Source: an uncultured Prevotellaceae bacterium (lineage in GTDB: Bacteria > Bacteroidota > Bacteroidia > Bacteroidales > Bacteroidaceae). From it: DNA of 64,000 nucleotides. Every line of letters begins with the position of its first letter. Within the stretch, counting starts at the first letter, position 1. Below the pieces are notes generated by a model, which was not told the DNA's origin, searched no databases, and saw only the letters and a program-made list of their open reading frames with translations. Both the position numbers and the translations under genes were made by a program. The stretch is from NCBI GenBank assembly GCA_902800435.1, contig CADCEQ010000006.1, positions 9,332 to 73,331 on the forward strand. Reading direction: 5' to 3'. Shown piece by piece: positions 8,812 through 16,890 of this stretch.

Positions 8812-8884
8812 TGGTACCTCCAGGAATCGAACCGGGGACACACGGATTTTCAGTCCGATGCTCTACCAACTGAGCTAAGGCACC
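8812..8884 (-). tRNA. tRNA-Phe (GAA anticodon)
   Basis: The minus strand folds as a 73-base cloverleaf. The acceptor arms are GGTGCCT and AGGTACC with one G-U pair, the D arm contains AGCTCAGTTGGTAGAGC, the anticodon loop is CTGAAAA with anticodon GAA, and the T arm contains GGTTCGATTCC. The discriminator base is A and the following bases are CTC, so the 3' CCA is not encoded. A consensus promoter lies about 35 bases upstream. Confidence 0.96.
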
Positions 8885-8918
8885 ATTGTGTCACTAACGT
8901 TCCTTTCGTTTGCGGGTG

Positions 8919-8950
8919 CAAAGGTACGAAGATTTTTTCGTTTCTGCAAA
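8919..8950 (-). promoter_or_regulatory. Promoter of tRNA-Phe
   Basis: On the minus strand TTTG (8947-8950), a 20-base spacer, then TACCTTTG (8919-8926). This is one of the closest matches to the Bacteroidetes consensus in the window. Confidence 0.8.
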
Positions 8951-9001
8951 TTTTTCCGCAATTATTTTCGAAAAAAGTTGCGGCTGGCCTCTTTTCCACC
9001 C

Positions 9002-9304
9002 TTAAAGGATGGTAAAGAGGTTGTAGAAGCCGGTCATCTGGAACACTTTCTTGATTTCGTCGTTGATATTCTTGACGACGACCTTTCCGCCCTTGGCCGT
9101 GGTTTCCTTGCGCAGGGCGAGAAACAGGCGTAGGCCGGAGCTGCTGATGTACTCGAGTTTGGTGCAGTCGAGGGTAATCTCCTTGTCGGCATTCTCAGTC
9201 AGTTCAACGATGTCCTGCTGGGCCTTGATGGCAGCAGGGGTGTCGAGGCGGCCATCGAACGATGCGACATATCCGCCATTCTCTTCTCTGATGTCTATTG
9301 TCAT
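9002..9304 (-). CDS. STAS-domain anti-sigma factor antagonist (SpoIIAA/RsbV-like)
   Basis: A 100-residue protein that is entirely one STAS domain. The conserved phosphoacceptor region is DCTKLEYISSSGLRLFLALR (about residues 45-64), with the candidate Ser in the SSSG motif. In the classical pathway an HATPase kinase phosphorylates this Ser, and the phosphorylation state decides whether the antagonist binds the kinase. The putative kinase gene is directly upstream, 18 bases away. Bacteroidetes are not known to have a sigma-B-type sigma factor, so the output of this switch is probably not classical sigma release. It is the last gene of the transporter/decarboxylase run. Confidence 0.9.
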   Translation of the reverse strand: MTIDIREENGGYVASFDGRLDTPAAIKAQQDIVELTENADKEITLDCTKLEYISSSGLRLFLALRKETTAKGGKVVVKNINDEIKKVFQMTGFYNLFTIL

Positions 9305-9322
9305 AATGGTGAAATTATTATG

Positions 9323-9757
9323 TTAGCTTTCGTTGTTAATATTCTTTTTCAGTGTCAGGATGTTTCTGTCGTTGCTACGCTCATAGCTCATGACGTCCAT
9401 GATGTGGCGGGTGAGGAAGATGCCCAGTCCGCCGATGTTGCGCTTCTCGAGGGGCAGCGTGGTGTCGACGTCTTTCATGGCCGTGGGGTCGAAGGGTATG
9501 CCTTGGTCGGTGATGACGAAGGTGACTGTGCTCTCGTCGGTGCGTGCATCGATGCTGACGCTGCCGGCCATGCCGTCGGGGTAGGCATAGTCCATGACGT
9601 TGACCACGGCTTCCTCGAGGGCGAGGTTCAGACTCATGGTCTTCTCCATGCCGATGCCGGCCTCCTCGCAGAACGATTCAAGGAACTCGCTCAGCTGGGG
9701 GATGGTGTTGACATCGTTGGGCAGTGTCAGGCTGCGCTGTAGGCGTACGAGATTCAT
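9323..9757 (-). CDS. RsbW/SpoIIAB-like serine kinase (HATPase_c_2)
   Basis: A 144-residue single-domain GHKL ATPase. The N box is NLALEEAVVNVMDYAY, the G1 box DQGIPFDP and the G2 box NIGGLGIFLTRHIMD, all in the order found in anti-sigma kinases. I use the ATG at 9757 (MNLVRLQRSLTLP); a TTG two codons earlier is the alternative. The partner STAS protein follows. It lies 12 bases after oadB, so it seems to be transcribed with the decarboxylase subunits. No PP2C phosphatase gene is present nearby to complete the classical three-part switch. Confidence 0.88.
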   Translation of the reverse strand: MNLVRLQRSLTLPNDVNTIPQLSEFLESFCEEAGIGMEKTMSLNLALEEAVVNVMDYAYPDGMAGSVSIDARTDESTVTFVITDQGIPFDPTAMKDVDTTLPLEKRNIGGLGIFLTRHIMDVMSYERSNDRNILTLKKNINNES

Positions 9758-9769
9758 GGGCAATGGGGG

Positions 9770-10927
9770 TTATGACAGGAATCCGAGCAGGGCACCGGCA
9801 GCTACTGCCGAGCCGATGACGCCGGCCACGTTGGGACCCATGGCGTGCATGAGCAGGAAGTTGTGGCGGTCGTACTCTAGTCCTAGGTTGTTGGAGATGC
9901 GGGCGGCCATGGGCACTGCCGAGACGCCTGCGTTGCCAATGAGGGGATTGAGCTTCTTGTCCTTGGGCAGGAACAGGTTCATCACCTTGACGAAGCAGAC
10001 GCCGGAGGCCGTAGCGATGGCGAAGGCGAAGGCGCCGATGATGAAGATGAAGACGGTGTTCATGGTGAGGAACTCGGAGGCCTGCGTGGAGCAGCCCACG
10101 GTGAGTCCGAGAAGCATGACGACGATGTCGTTCAGAGCGGCGCCGGCGGTCTTGGCCAGGCGGGTGGTCTTACCCGACTCCTTCAGCAGGTTGCCGAAGA
10201 AGAGCATGCCGAGCAGGGGAAGACCGCTGGGGACGATGAACGTGGTGAGCAGCAGTCCGATGATGGGGAAGAGGATGCGCTCGGTCTGCGAGACGCTGCG
10301 GGCGGGCTTCATCTTGATGGTGCGCTCCTTCTGGGTGGTGAGCAGTCGCATGAGGGGCGGCTGGATCAGCGGCACCAGTGCCATGTACGAGTAAGCGCAG
10401 ACGGCGATGGCTCCCATGAGGTTGGGCGCGAGCTTCGACGACAGGAAGATGGCCGTGGGACCGTCGGCACCGCCGATGATGGCGATACCGGCTGCCTGCG
10501 ACGGCTCGAAGCCTAAGGCCAATGCCACCATATAGGCTCCGAAGATGCCGAACTGAGCAGCGGCGCCGATGAGCATGAGCTTCGGATTGGCCAGCAGGGC
10601 CGTGAAGTCGGTCATCGCTCCGATGCCGAGGAAGATGAGCGGCGGGTACCAGCCCTGGCGCACGCCTTGGTAAAAGATGTTCAGCACGGAGTTGTCCTCG
10701 TAGAGGCCTATCTCCAGTCCGGCGTCGGCGCGGAAGGGTATGTTGCCGAGGATGATGCCCAGTCCGATGGGGACGAGCAGCAGCGGTTCGAAGTCTTTCT
10801 TGATGGCGAGCCAGATGAAGAAGGCGCCAACCGCTATCATAATGAGGTTGCCCACGGTGGCGTTGGCAAACGCCGTGTAGGTGAGGAACTCATTGAAGTT
10901 CTGTATGATAAACTGTCCAAGGTCCAT
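9770..10927 (-). CDS. Sodium-translocating decarboxylase beta subunit (OadB/MmdB family)
   Basis: A 385-residue polytopic membrane protein. Family marks include GIGAMTDFTALLANPKL, GAAAQFGIFGAYM, GIAIIGGADGPTAIFLSSKL and NAGVSAVPMAARISN, with a C-terminal HAMGPNVAGVIGSAVAAG. This subunit carries out carboxybiotin decarboxylation and pumps sodium ions out. With the biotin carrier and the OadG-like subunit just upstream it would form the membrane part of a methylmalonyl-CoA (or oxaloacetate) decarboxylase. Methylmalonyl-CoA is the likely substrate because mutAB is only 5 kb away. The carboxyltransferase alpha subunit is not in the window. Confidence 0.94.
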   Translation of the reverse strand: MDLGQFIIQNFNEFLTYTAFANATVGNLIMIAVGAFFIWLAIKKDFEPLLLVPIGLGIILGNIPFRADAGLEIGLYEDNSVLNIFYQGVRQGWYPPLIFLGIGAMTDFTALLANPKLMLIGAAAQFGIFGAYMVALALGFEPSQAAGIAIIGGADGPTAIFLSSKLAPNLMGAIAVCAYSYMALVPLIQPPLMRLLTTQKERTIKMKPARSVSQTERILFPIIGLLLTTFIVPSGLPLLGMLFFGNLLKESGKTTRLAKTAGAALNDIVVMLLGLTVGCSTQASEFLTMNTVFIFIIGAFAFAIATASGVCFVKVMNLFLPKDKKLNPLIGNAGVSAVPMAARISNNLGLEYDRHNFLLMHAMGPNVAGVIGSAVAAGALLGFLS

Positions 10928-10962
10928 AACTTTTCACTTTTCACTTATCACTTTTCACTTCT
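10928..10962. repeat. Intergenic low-complexity direct repeats (CTTTTCA units)
   Basis: The 35-base gap between the oadB start and the biotin-carrier stop is made of tandem variants of CTTTTCA and CTTATCA. Such tracts are common between Bacteroidetes genes. Similar tracts made of ATTTTCG units occupy 11422-11475, and TTCGTTA/TGTTTCGA units occupy 49980-50028. Confidence 0.6.
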
Positions 10963-11421
10963 TCATCCGATGGTCAGGAGCACGGAGCCTTCCATGACGG
11001 TCTCGCCGGGCTTGACGGTGATGGAGGTGACGGTGCCGGCATACTCGGCCTCGATGTTGTTCTGCATCTTCATGGCCTCGAGCACGAGCACGATGTCGCC
11101 GACGCTGACCTGCTGGCCGATGCTGACCTTGATGTCGGTCACAGTGCCGGGCAGCGGAGCCTTGACGGCATTGCCGGCACCGGCGGGGGCTGCGGCTTGG
11201 GCCGGTGCAGGGGCTACGGCCGGAGCGGGCGTGGGAGCCACGGGCTTCGGGGCCTCTACCTTCGGGCGGGCCATGGTGGGATGCTTGGCGGCGTTGATGG
11301 GCTTCTGCATCTCTACTTCGAACGGTATGCCGTTCACGTTTACTTTCGCGATGTTGCCTTCTACTTCTTCGATTTCTACTTCGTAGTCGACACCCTGTAC
11401 TTTATATTGATACTTGTTCAT
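10963..11421 (-). CDS. Biotin carboxyl carrier subunit of the decarboxylase
   Basis: A 152-residue protein with an N-terminal about 45-residue beta segment, an Ala/Pro-rich flexible linker (about 50-84) and a C-terminal biotinyl domain (about 85-152). The biotin attachment motif is EAMKMQN with Lys118. The linker lets the biotin swing between the carboxyltransferase and the OadB membrane subunit. Its place between OadG and OadB is the usual order for Bacteroidales propionate-pathway decarboxylases. Confidence 0.94.
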   Translation of the reverse strand: MNKYQYKVQGVDYEVEIEEVEGNIAKVNVNGIPFEVEMQKPINAAKHPTMARPKVEAPKPVAPTPAPAVAPAPAQAAAPAGAGNAVKAPLPGTVTDIKVSIGQQVSVGDIVLVLEAMKMQNNIEAEYAGTVTSITVKPGETVMEGSVLLTIG

Positions 11422-11477
11422 CTCTGTAATTTTCGATTTACGGATTTTCGATTTTCGATTTCTTCACTTCCCACTTC

Positions 11478-12446
11478 TCAAACGTGGAACTGGGTCATCT
11501 GGTGGAACTCGTCGTTCCAGGGCGAAGAGGACTTCTGCTTGATGGTGATGACGCCCGACTCCACGTCGTGGACGTCGTCCTCATACTGCTTCAGCGCCAT
11601 GCCGATTACTGCCATGTAGACTTCCTTGTCAATACCCTTCGTCTTGAGGCCCTCCTGCAGGATGACGCCCGTCTTGTGGACGGTCTCTGCCGTCTTCTCC
11701 ACGGTCTTGGTAATGGGCTTGATGGGCTGCGCGTTAGCTACCTTCTTGGCGGTCTCCATGTGGCGCATGAGCATGCCAAAGAGGGTGAAGAACAGGAACA
11801 GCACGGCCAGACAGGTGAACACGATGCCCATGGCCAGCAGGGTGATGCCGAAGCCGTGGGGGTCCTCACGCTTCAGCTTGGCGTCCTTCGTCTCGTCGGT
11901 CTTGATGAAGTTCTCGGTGCCGGGCGTGACGTTCTGGGCCGACTTCACCGCCCACTTCTTGCCCTGGCGGGCAAACGACTGGTCGGCGGCCAGTGCAGGC
12001 ACGGTGACGGAGTCGATCAGCTCGACGGCATTGCCGTTGTAGAGAGCTATCCATACGGGCTCCGACATGGGAACCTTCAGCGAGAGGTGCAGCTTGCCCC
12101 GGGCGGGGTTGGAGCCGGTGAAGAATACTATGTGCTGCCGGCCGCCAAGGCTGGTGCGGGCGTCGCCCGAGGGGATGACGCTCATGCGCTTGATGCGGTC
12201 GGGCACGCTCATCTGCTGGTCGAGCACGCTGCGGTCGGTCGTCAGGTACATGCCGCGGATGTTGTAGGTGGTGAACGATGTGTTCTCCAGCTCTATCCAC
12301 GCCTCGTGCTCGCCAAATTCGTCAAGGATGCTGGCGGTGTTATTGGTCAGCACCTCGTTGATGACGATGTTCTTGGCTCCCTGGCCGAACACCGTCGAGG
12401 CTCCCGACAGCAGCAACGCGCCGCAAAGTAATCCGAATTTATTCAT
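11478..12446 (-). CDS. OadG-like decarboxylase gamma subunit fused to a lamin-tail domain
   Basis: A 322-residue protein with an unusual fusion. A signal peptide (MNKFGLLCGALLLSGASTVFG) is followed by a lamin-tail-like (LTD) beta-sandwich at about residues 25-165 (KNIVINEVLTNN, EAWIELENTSFTTYNIRGMYL, HIVFFTGS). A transmembrane helix at 199-225 (FGITLLAMGIVFTCLAVLFL) follows, and then a cytoplasmic tail with the OadG-style MGIVFTCLAVLF anchor. OadG subunits normally consist of the helix and tail only; they assemble the complex and bind zinc. Here the LTD would face the periplasm. It is encoded immediately upstream of the biotin carrier and OadB. Confidence 0.82.
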   Translation of the reverse strand: MNKFGLLCGALLLSGASTVFGQGAKNIVINEVLTNNTASILDEFGEHEAWIELENTSFTTYNIRGMYLTTDRSVLDQQMSVPDRIKRMSVIPSGDARTSLGGRQHIVFFTGSNPARGKLHLSLKVPMSEPVWIALYNGNAVELIDSVTVPALAADQSFARQGKKWAVKSAQNVTPGTENFIKTDETKDAKLKREDPHGFGITLLAMGIVFTCLAVLFLFFTLFGMLMRHMETAKKVANAQPIKPITKTVEKTAETVHKTGVILQEGLKTKGIDKEVYMAVIGMALKQYEDDVHDVESGVITIKQKSSSPWNDEFHQMTQFHV

Positions 12447-12472
12447 TGTCGTGTATTATTATTTTATTTTCG

Positions 12473-14164
12473 TTATCCACAGAAGAAGAGGACCACCAGC
12501 TGCGCCGTCAGTATTCGGAGGAACATCGACAGAGGGTAGACTGTCGAGTAGCCCAGTGCCGGGGCATCCTTCGAGCAGATGCTGTTGGCGTAGGCCAGTG
12601 CGGGCGGGTCGGTGTAGCTGCCGGCCACCATGCCGGCTATGGTGAAGTAATTGAACTTGAACTTCAGACGGGCTATCGGGCCGACAATCAGGATGGGGAT
12701 GACGGTAATGAGGAAGCCGGTCAGCACGTAGTAGAGACCGTTGCCCTGGACGACCGTCTCGAAGAACGAGGCGCCCGCCTTGATGCCCACCGAGGCCAGG
12801 AAGAGCACCAGTCCAATCTCGCGCAGCATCATGTTGGCCGACGTCGAGGTGTAGGTCACGAGCTTTATCTTGTAGCCGTAGCGGCCGATGAGGATGGCGA
12901 TGATGAGCGGACCGCCGGCCAGACCGAGCTTCAGGGGTACGGGCATGCCGGGGATGGCGATGGGCAGCGAGCCGAAGAGCAGACCGAGGAAGATGCCGAC
13001 GAAGATGGTGGCAATGTTCGGCGCGTCGAGTCGGCGCACGGAGTTGCCCATCTTGTTGGCCACGCGGTCGACGGCGTCCTCAGGTCCCACGACCATAATC
13101 CTGTCGCCCACCTGGAGGGGCAGCGATGCCGACGCGAAGAGGTCCATGCCGTGGCGCGTCAGTCGGGTGACGTTGACGCCGTGAACGCTCGAGAAGTGCA
13201 TCGAGGCCAGCGTCTTGCCGTTGATGGCGGGGTTGGTGACGAGTATACGCTTCGACACCAGCGGCTGGTCCTGCTGCTCGAAGTCGATGTCGAGCTTCGG
13301 GCCTATGAAGGCGGTAATGGCTTCCTGGTCGGCCTCGGCACAGACGATGAGCATCTGGTCGCCCAGGTGGAATATCGTGTCGCGGTTGGGAATCGACAAC
13401 TCGCCGTCGTGGACGATGCGCGACACCACGAAGTCGCGGTTCAGGAAGTCGTGAACCTGTAGCAGCGTCTTGCCCTCGAGGTACTTGTTCGTCACCTCTA
13501 AGTGCATCTTGTAGGGTTTCTTGGCTACGTTGTTGCCTTCTTCTTCGGCCAGGGCCTGCTCTTCCTTCTCGAGTTTCACCTTGCAGATATACCTTATTAA
13601 TATGGTGGCGCCGATAATGCCCAGCACGCCGAGCGGATAGGCACAGGCATAGGCCGAGGCTATCGGCGGGGCGTCGGAGCCGAACACCGTGCTCAGCGCC
13701 TCGTTGGCGGCACCGAGACCCGGCGTGTTGGTGACGGCACCGTAGAGCGTGCCGACCATCATGGGCAGCGACGTCTTGTCGGAGGTGTCGAAGAAGATGA
13801 AGTAGCAGGCAAACATCACGGCGATGTTCAGCAGAATGGCTGTGGTGGCCAGACCGTTGAGCTTGACACCGGCCGTGCCGAAGCTCTCGAAGAAGCCCGG
13901 ACCGACCTGCAAGCCTATCATGAAGACAAACAGGATAAGTCCGAAGTCCTGGACGAACGTCAGGATGTCGGTAGGAGCCGTGAAACCGATGTGACCGGCC
14001 ACAATGCCGGCGAAGAGTACGAACGTGACGCCGAGCGAGATGCCGAAGATCTTGATCTTTCCGAGGTAGACACCCACGGCGATGACTACAGCATAGAGCA
14101 ATGCAATATGGGCGACAGAATCTGTCGTCGTAAACAAGTCCTTAAGCCAATGAAATGATTCCAT
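12473..14164 (-). CDS. AspT/YidE/YbjL-family transporter
   Basis: A 563-residue membrane protein with two membrane halves (about residues 17-190 and 395-560) flanking two TrkA-C (RCK_C) ligand-binding domains (about 205-385; phrases [20 protein letters not shown] and [20 protein letters not shown]). Both halves share [18 protein letters not shown] / [18 protein letters not shown], the duplicated antiporter signature. Family members such as AspT exchange dicarboxylates or amino acids. Its position first in the run ahead of the decarboxylase subunits suggests a substrate linked to succinate or propionate metabolism, but the substrate cannot be read from sequence. A consensus promoter lies 25 bases upstream. 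Confidence 0.88.
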   Translation of the reverse strand: MESFHWLKDLFTTTDSVAHIALLYAVVIAVGVYLGKIKIFGISLGVTFVLFAGIVAGHIGFTAPTDILTFVQDFGLILFVFMIGLQVGPGFFESFGTAGVKLNGLATTAILLNIAVMFACYFIFFDTSDKTSLPMMVGTLYGAVTNTPGLGAANEALSTVFGSDAPPIASAYACAYPLGVLGIIGATILIRYICKVKLEKEEQALAEEEGNNVAKKPYKMHLEVTNKYLEGKTLLQVHDFLNRDFVVSRIVHDGELSIPNRDTIFHLGDQMLIVCAEADQEAITAFIGPKLDIDFEQQDQPLVSKRILVTNPAINGKTLASMHFSSVHGVNVTRLTRHGMDLFASASLPLQVGDRIMVVGPEDAVDRVANKMGNSVRRLDAPNIATIFVGIFLGLLFGSLPIAIPGMPVPLKLGLAGGPLIIAILIGRYGYKIKLVTYTSTSANMMLREIGLVLFLASVGIKAGASFFETVVQGNGLYYVLTGFLITVIPILIVGPIARLKFKFNYFTIAGMVAGSYTDPPALAYANSICSKDAPALGYSTVYPLSMFLRILTAQLVVLFFCG

Positions 14165-14188
14165 AACACACTATAGCGAATTGCGGTG

Positions 14189-14222
14189 CAAAGGTAGCAA
14201 GAAAATGGCACAAAAGCGCCAA
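14189..14222 (-). promoter_or_regulatory. Promoter of the transporter/decarboxylase/STAS run
   Basis: On the minus strand TTGG (14219-14222), a 22-base spacer, then TACCTTTG (14189-14196). No other good promoter is seen between 9.0 and 14.2 kb, so all six genes may share it. Confidence 0.65.
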
Positions 14223-14255
14223 AATTGTGCAAGTATTTTCTTGCTTTTATATTCT

Positions 14256-14885
14256 TTAACGTTCAAAGTGCTGATAGTCCTTGAGCGAGCGCCACGAACC
14301 GCCCCACGTAAAGCCGTGCTTTACGAACAGGCGGTAGCACAAATCGTTCCTGTCAATCATGAAACGCTGCCTGCGGTTGCGGTTGACGTATTTCCCTGCC
14401 GTGGCCGGCTGTACCGAGGTGGTGCCGTCAGCCAGTCGCCTGACGCAGGGGTTGTAGAGCGGGTTGATGTCGATGGCCAGTCCCTGCGAATGCTTCGAGA
14501 GTTTCTTGGAGCCGGCAATGGGGCGGTAGTTGAAGCAGCTGGTGTTGTTGGCCCTCATCGAGCGTTCGTCGTCGGCGTCATAGTCGTCAATCAACTGCAT
14601 CCGCTCTATCGGATATTTATGCTCATACAACTCTTGAAATATTTCCTTCAAGTCATTGGCAATCATTTTATTACACACAATCTCGCCGACACAGACATTG
14701 CCCTTCCCGTCGTAGTGCGACAGCTGCAGGTAGCGCAGCTGGGAGCGCGAAACGGTGCAGCCGTCCTTATACGACTTGCCCTGCATCCGCTGGAACACAG
14801 CATCGCTCAGCGTGTCGACGGTGAACGTCTGGCCGCTCACCGTCAGCGAGGCTAACCACAGCATCAGACAGACGATTCTCTTCAT
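14256..14885 (-). CDS. Secreted M15-family peptidase (peptidoglycan peptidase)
   Basis: A 209-residue protein with a signal peptide (MKRIVCLMLWLASLTVSG). The catalytic domain shows the M15 zinc-site arrangement: SKHSQGLAIDINP provides His132 and Asp139, and DYQHFE provides His206. The phrase TWGGSWRSLKDYQHFE is typical of M15C-type L,D/D,D-peptidases such as phage endolysins and VanY relatives. It is likely to cut peptide cross-links or stem peptides in the periplasm. It stands alone, with its own promoter: TAACTTTG at 14894-14901 ends only 8 bases before the ATG, so the transcript would be nearly or fully leaderless. Confidence 0.88.
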   Translation of the reverse strand: MKRIVCLMLWLASLTVSGQTFTVDTLSDAVFQRMQGKSYKDGCTVSRSQLRYLQLSHYDGKGNVCVGEIVCNKMIANDLKEIFQELYEHKYPIERMQLIDDYDADDERSMRANNTSCFNYRPIAGSKKLSKHSQGLAIDINPLYNPCVRRLADGTTSVQPATAGKYVNRNRRQRFMIDRNDLCYRLFVKHGFTWGGSWRSLKDYQHFER

Positions 14886-14893
14886 TTCGGTTG

Positions 14894-14974
14894 CAAAGTT
14901 ACGAATAATCTTTGTATAAAACTATAATATTTACTAAAAACTTCTTTAGAGTTCGGAAAAAGTTTGTATCTTTG
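14894..14974. promoter_or_regulatory. Divergent promoters: M15 peptidase (-) and mutAB (+)
   Basis: A minus-strand TAACTTTG occupies 14894-14901 and a plus-strand TATCTTTG occupies 14967-14974. The plus one has a TTAG-like -33 box 17 bases upstream. The mutA leader would be about 45 bases, too short for a cobalamin riboswitch, and no B12-box sequence is visible. Confidence 0.7.
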
Positions 14975-15025
14975 CACATTATTTCGAGTTACTACACAAC
15001 TTATATAATAATTAATACACAAACT

Positions 15026-16888
15026 ATGTCAAACAACAAAGAGAAACTCTTCAGCGAGTTCCAGGCGCCAACCACCCAGGAGTGGCTCGACAAGATTGAG
15101 GTTGACCTGAAAGGGGCCGACTTCCAGAAACGACTCGTGTGGAGAACAAACGAAGGTTTTAACGTGCAGCCCTTCTACCGCCGCGAGGACTTGAAGGACC
15201 TGAAGGCGGTCGATTCGCTGCCAGGTGAGTTCCCGTTCGTACGCGGCAACAAGAAGGACAACAACCTCTGGTTCGTCCGTCAGGACATCAAGGCCGACGA
15301 TGCCAAGGCTGCCAATGCGAAGGCGCTCGACGTGCTGAACAAGGGCGTCGACTCGCTCGGTTTCCAGATTGCCGGCAAGGACGTCAGCAAGGAGTTCGTG
15401 GCTACGCTGCTCGACGGCATCCTGCCGCAGTATGTGGAGCTGAACTTCAAGACCTGTCAGCGCCACTGCGTGGAGCTGGCCGAGATTCTGGTGGCTTACT
15501 TCAAGGAGAAGGCCTATCCGCTGGACGAGCTGAAGGGTAGCATCAACTTCGACCCCATCAGCAAGATGATGTGCAAGGGCAAGGACACCTCTGCCGCCCT
15601 TGAGTTTGCCAAGCCGCTCATCGAAGCGCTGAAGGAACTGCCCGGCTACAAGTGCATCAACGTGAACAGCGTCCAGCTGAACAATGCCGGTGCCTACATC
15701 TACCAGGAGCTGGGCTATGCCCTGGCCTGGGGTGCTGAGTACCTGAACCTGCTCACTGAGGCCGGCGTCGACGCTACCGAGGCTGCCAAGCGCATCAAGT
15801 TCAACATGGGCGTCTCGGAGAACTACTTCATGGAGATTGCGAAGTTCCGCGCCGCCCGCCTGCTCTGGGCTCAGATTGTGAAGCAGTACGAACCCAAGTG
15901 CGACTGTGCTTGCCAGATGCACGTCTGCGCCTATACGTCGGAGTATAATCAGACGCTGTTCGACAGCTACGTCAACCTGCTGCGCTCGCAGACCGAGACG
16001 ATGTCGGCCGCTCTTGCCAACGTCGACTCCATCGTCGTCACGCCGTTCGACAAGCCTTACGAGCAGCCGACGGAGTTTGCCGAGCGCATTGCCCGCAACC
16101 AGCAGCTGCTGCTGAAGGAGGAGGCTCACTTCGACAAGCTGGTCGACGTGGCAGGCGGTTCCTACACCATCGAGCACCTGACCGACGCCATCGCCAGGGA
16201 GGGCTGGAAGCTGTTCCTCGCCATCGAGGAGGCCGGCGGATTCCTTGCCGAAGTCCTGAAGGGTAACGTCACGAACGCCGTGAACGCCACCAACGACAAG
16301 CGTCACGCCGCTGCCGCCACCCGCCGCGAATTCATCCTGGGCACCAACCAGTTCCCGAACTTCACGGAGACCAGCGAGGGCAAGCAACCCGCCTGTTCAG
16401 TATGTTGCTGTACTACAGCAATAGACGGGACGGAGGCCGAGCTGCCTAAGCTGAACAAGCAGCGCCTCGCCTCGGAGTTTGAGACCCTGCGCCTCTCGAC
16501 CGAGAAGGCTGAGAAGCAGCCCATCGCCTTCATGCTGACCATCGGCAACCTGGCCATGCGTCAGGCCCGTGCACAGTTCTCGTGCAACTTCCTGGCCGCC
16601 GCCGGTTACAAGGTGATGGACAACCTCGGCTTCAAGACCGTCGAGGAGGGTGTCGATGCCGCCTTGGAGGCCAAGGCCGACATCGTGGTCATCTGCTCGA
16701 GCGACGACGAGTATGCTGAGTATGCCATCCCCGCCTTCCAGTATCTCGCCGGCCGTGCCATGTTCGTCGTGGCCGGTGCTCCCGCCTGCTCAGAGGACCT
16801 CAAGGCCGCCGGTATTGAGAACTTCATTCACGTTAAGTCTAACCAGCTCGAAACGCTCAAGGCGTATAATGCTAAACTCGGAATCTAA
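15026..16888 (+). CDS. mutA: Methylmalonyl-CoA mutase small (beta) subunit
   Basis: A 620-residue subunit of the heterodimeric mutase that interconverts succinyl-CoA and (R)-methylmalonyl-CoA. It is homologous to MutB but lacks the DxHxxG cobalamin-ligand motif, as expected of the small subunit. Recognisable stretches include [24 protein letters not shown] (about 265-290) and [20 protein letters not shown] chose the ATG at 15026 ([15 protein letters not shown]). The frame is open 38 codons further, but that part covers the promoter and is AT-rich. mutB follows after 2 bases. Confidence 0.95.
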   Translation: MSNNKEKLFSEFQAPTTQEWLDKIEVDLKGADFQKRLVWRTNEGFNVQPFYRREDLKDLKAVDSLPGEFPFVRGNKKDNNLWFVRQDIKADDAKAANAKALDVLNKGVDSLGFQIAGKDVSKEFVATLLDGILPQYVELNFKTCQRHCVELAEILVAYFKEKAYPLDELKGSINFDPISKMMCKGKDTSAALEFAKPLIEALKELPGYKCINVNSVQLNNAGAYIYQELGYALAWGAEYLNLLTEAGVDATEAAKRIKFNMGVSENYFMEIAKFRAARLLWAQIVKQYEPKCDCACQMHVCAYTSEYNQTLFDSYVNLLRSQTETMSAALANVDSIVVTPFDKPYEQPTEFAERIARNQQLLLKEEAHFDKLVDVAGGSYTIEHLTDAIAREGWKLFLAIEEAGGFLAEVLKGNVTNAVNATNDKRHAAAATRREFILGTNQFPNFTETSEGKQPACSVCCCTTAIDGTEAELPKLNKQRLASEFETLRLSTEKAEKQPIAFMLTIGNLAMRQARAQFSCNFLAAAGYKVMDNLGFKTVEEGVDAALEAKADIVVICSSDDEYAEYAIPAFQYLAGRAMFVVAGAPACSEDLKAAGIENFIHVKSNQLETLKAYNAKLGI

Positions 16889-16890
16889 TT

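Noticed and set aside
8567..8869. A minus-strand open frame beginning MVEHRTENPCVPGSIPGGTT, and a second one beginning MCPRFDSWRYHSS
   Set aside because: The frames are translations across the tRNA-Phe gene and its palindromic flank; this phrase is a known artefact of tRNA translation.
14912..15025. A 38-codon N-terminal extension of mutA
   Set aside because: The stretch contains the -7 promoter element and is AT-rich; MutA homology begins at MSNNKEKL.
14975..15025. Possible cobalamin riboswitch before mutAB
   Set aside because: The predicted leader is only about 45 bases and no B12-box or pseudoknot-like sequence is visible.
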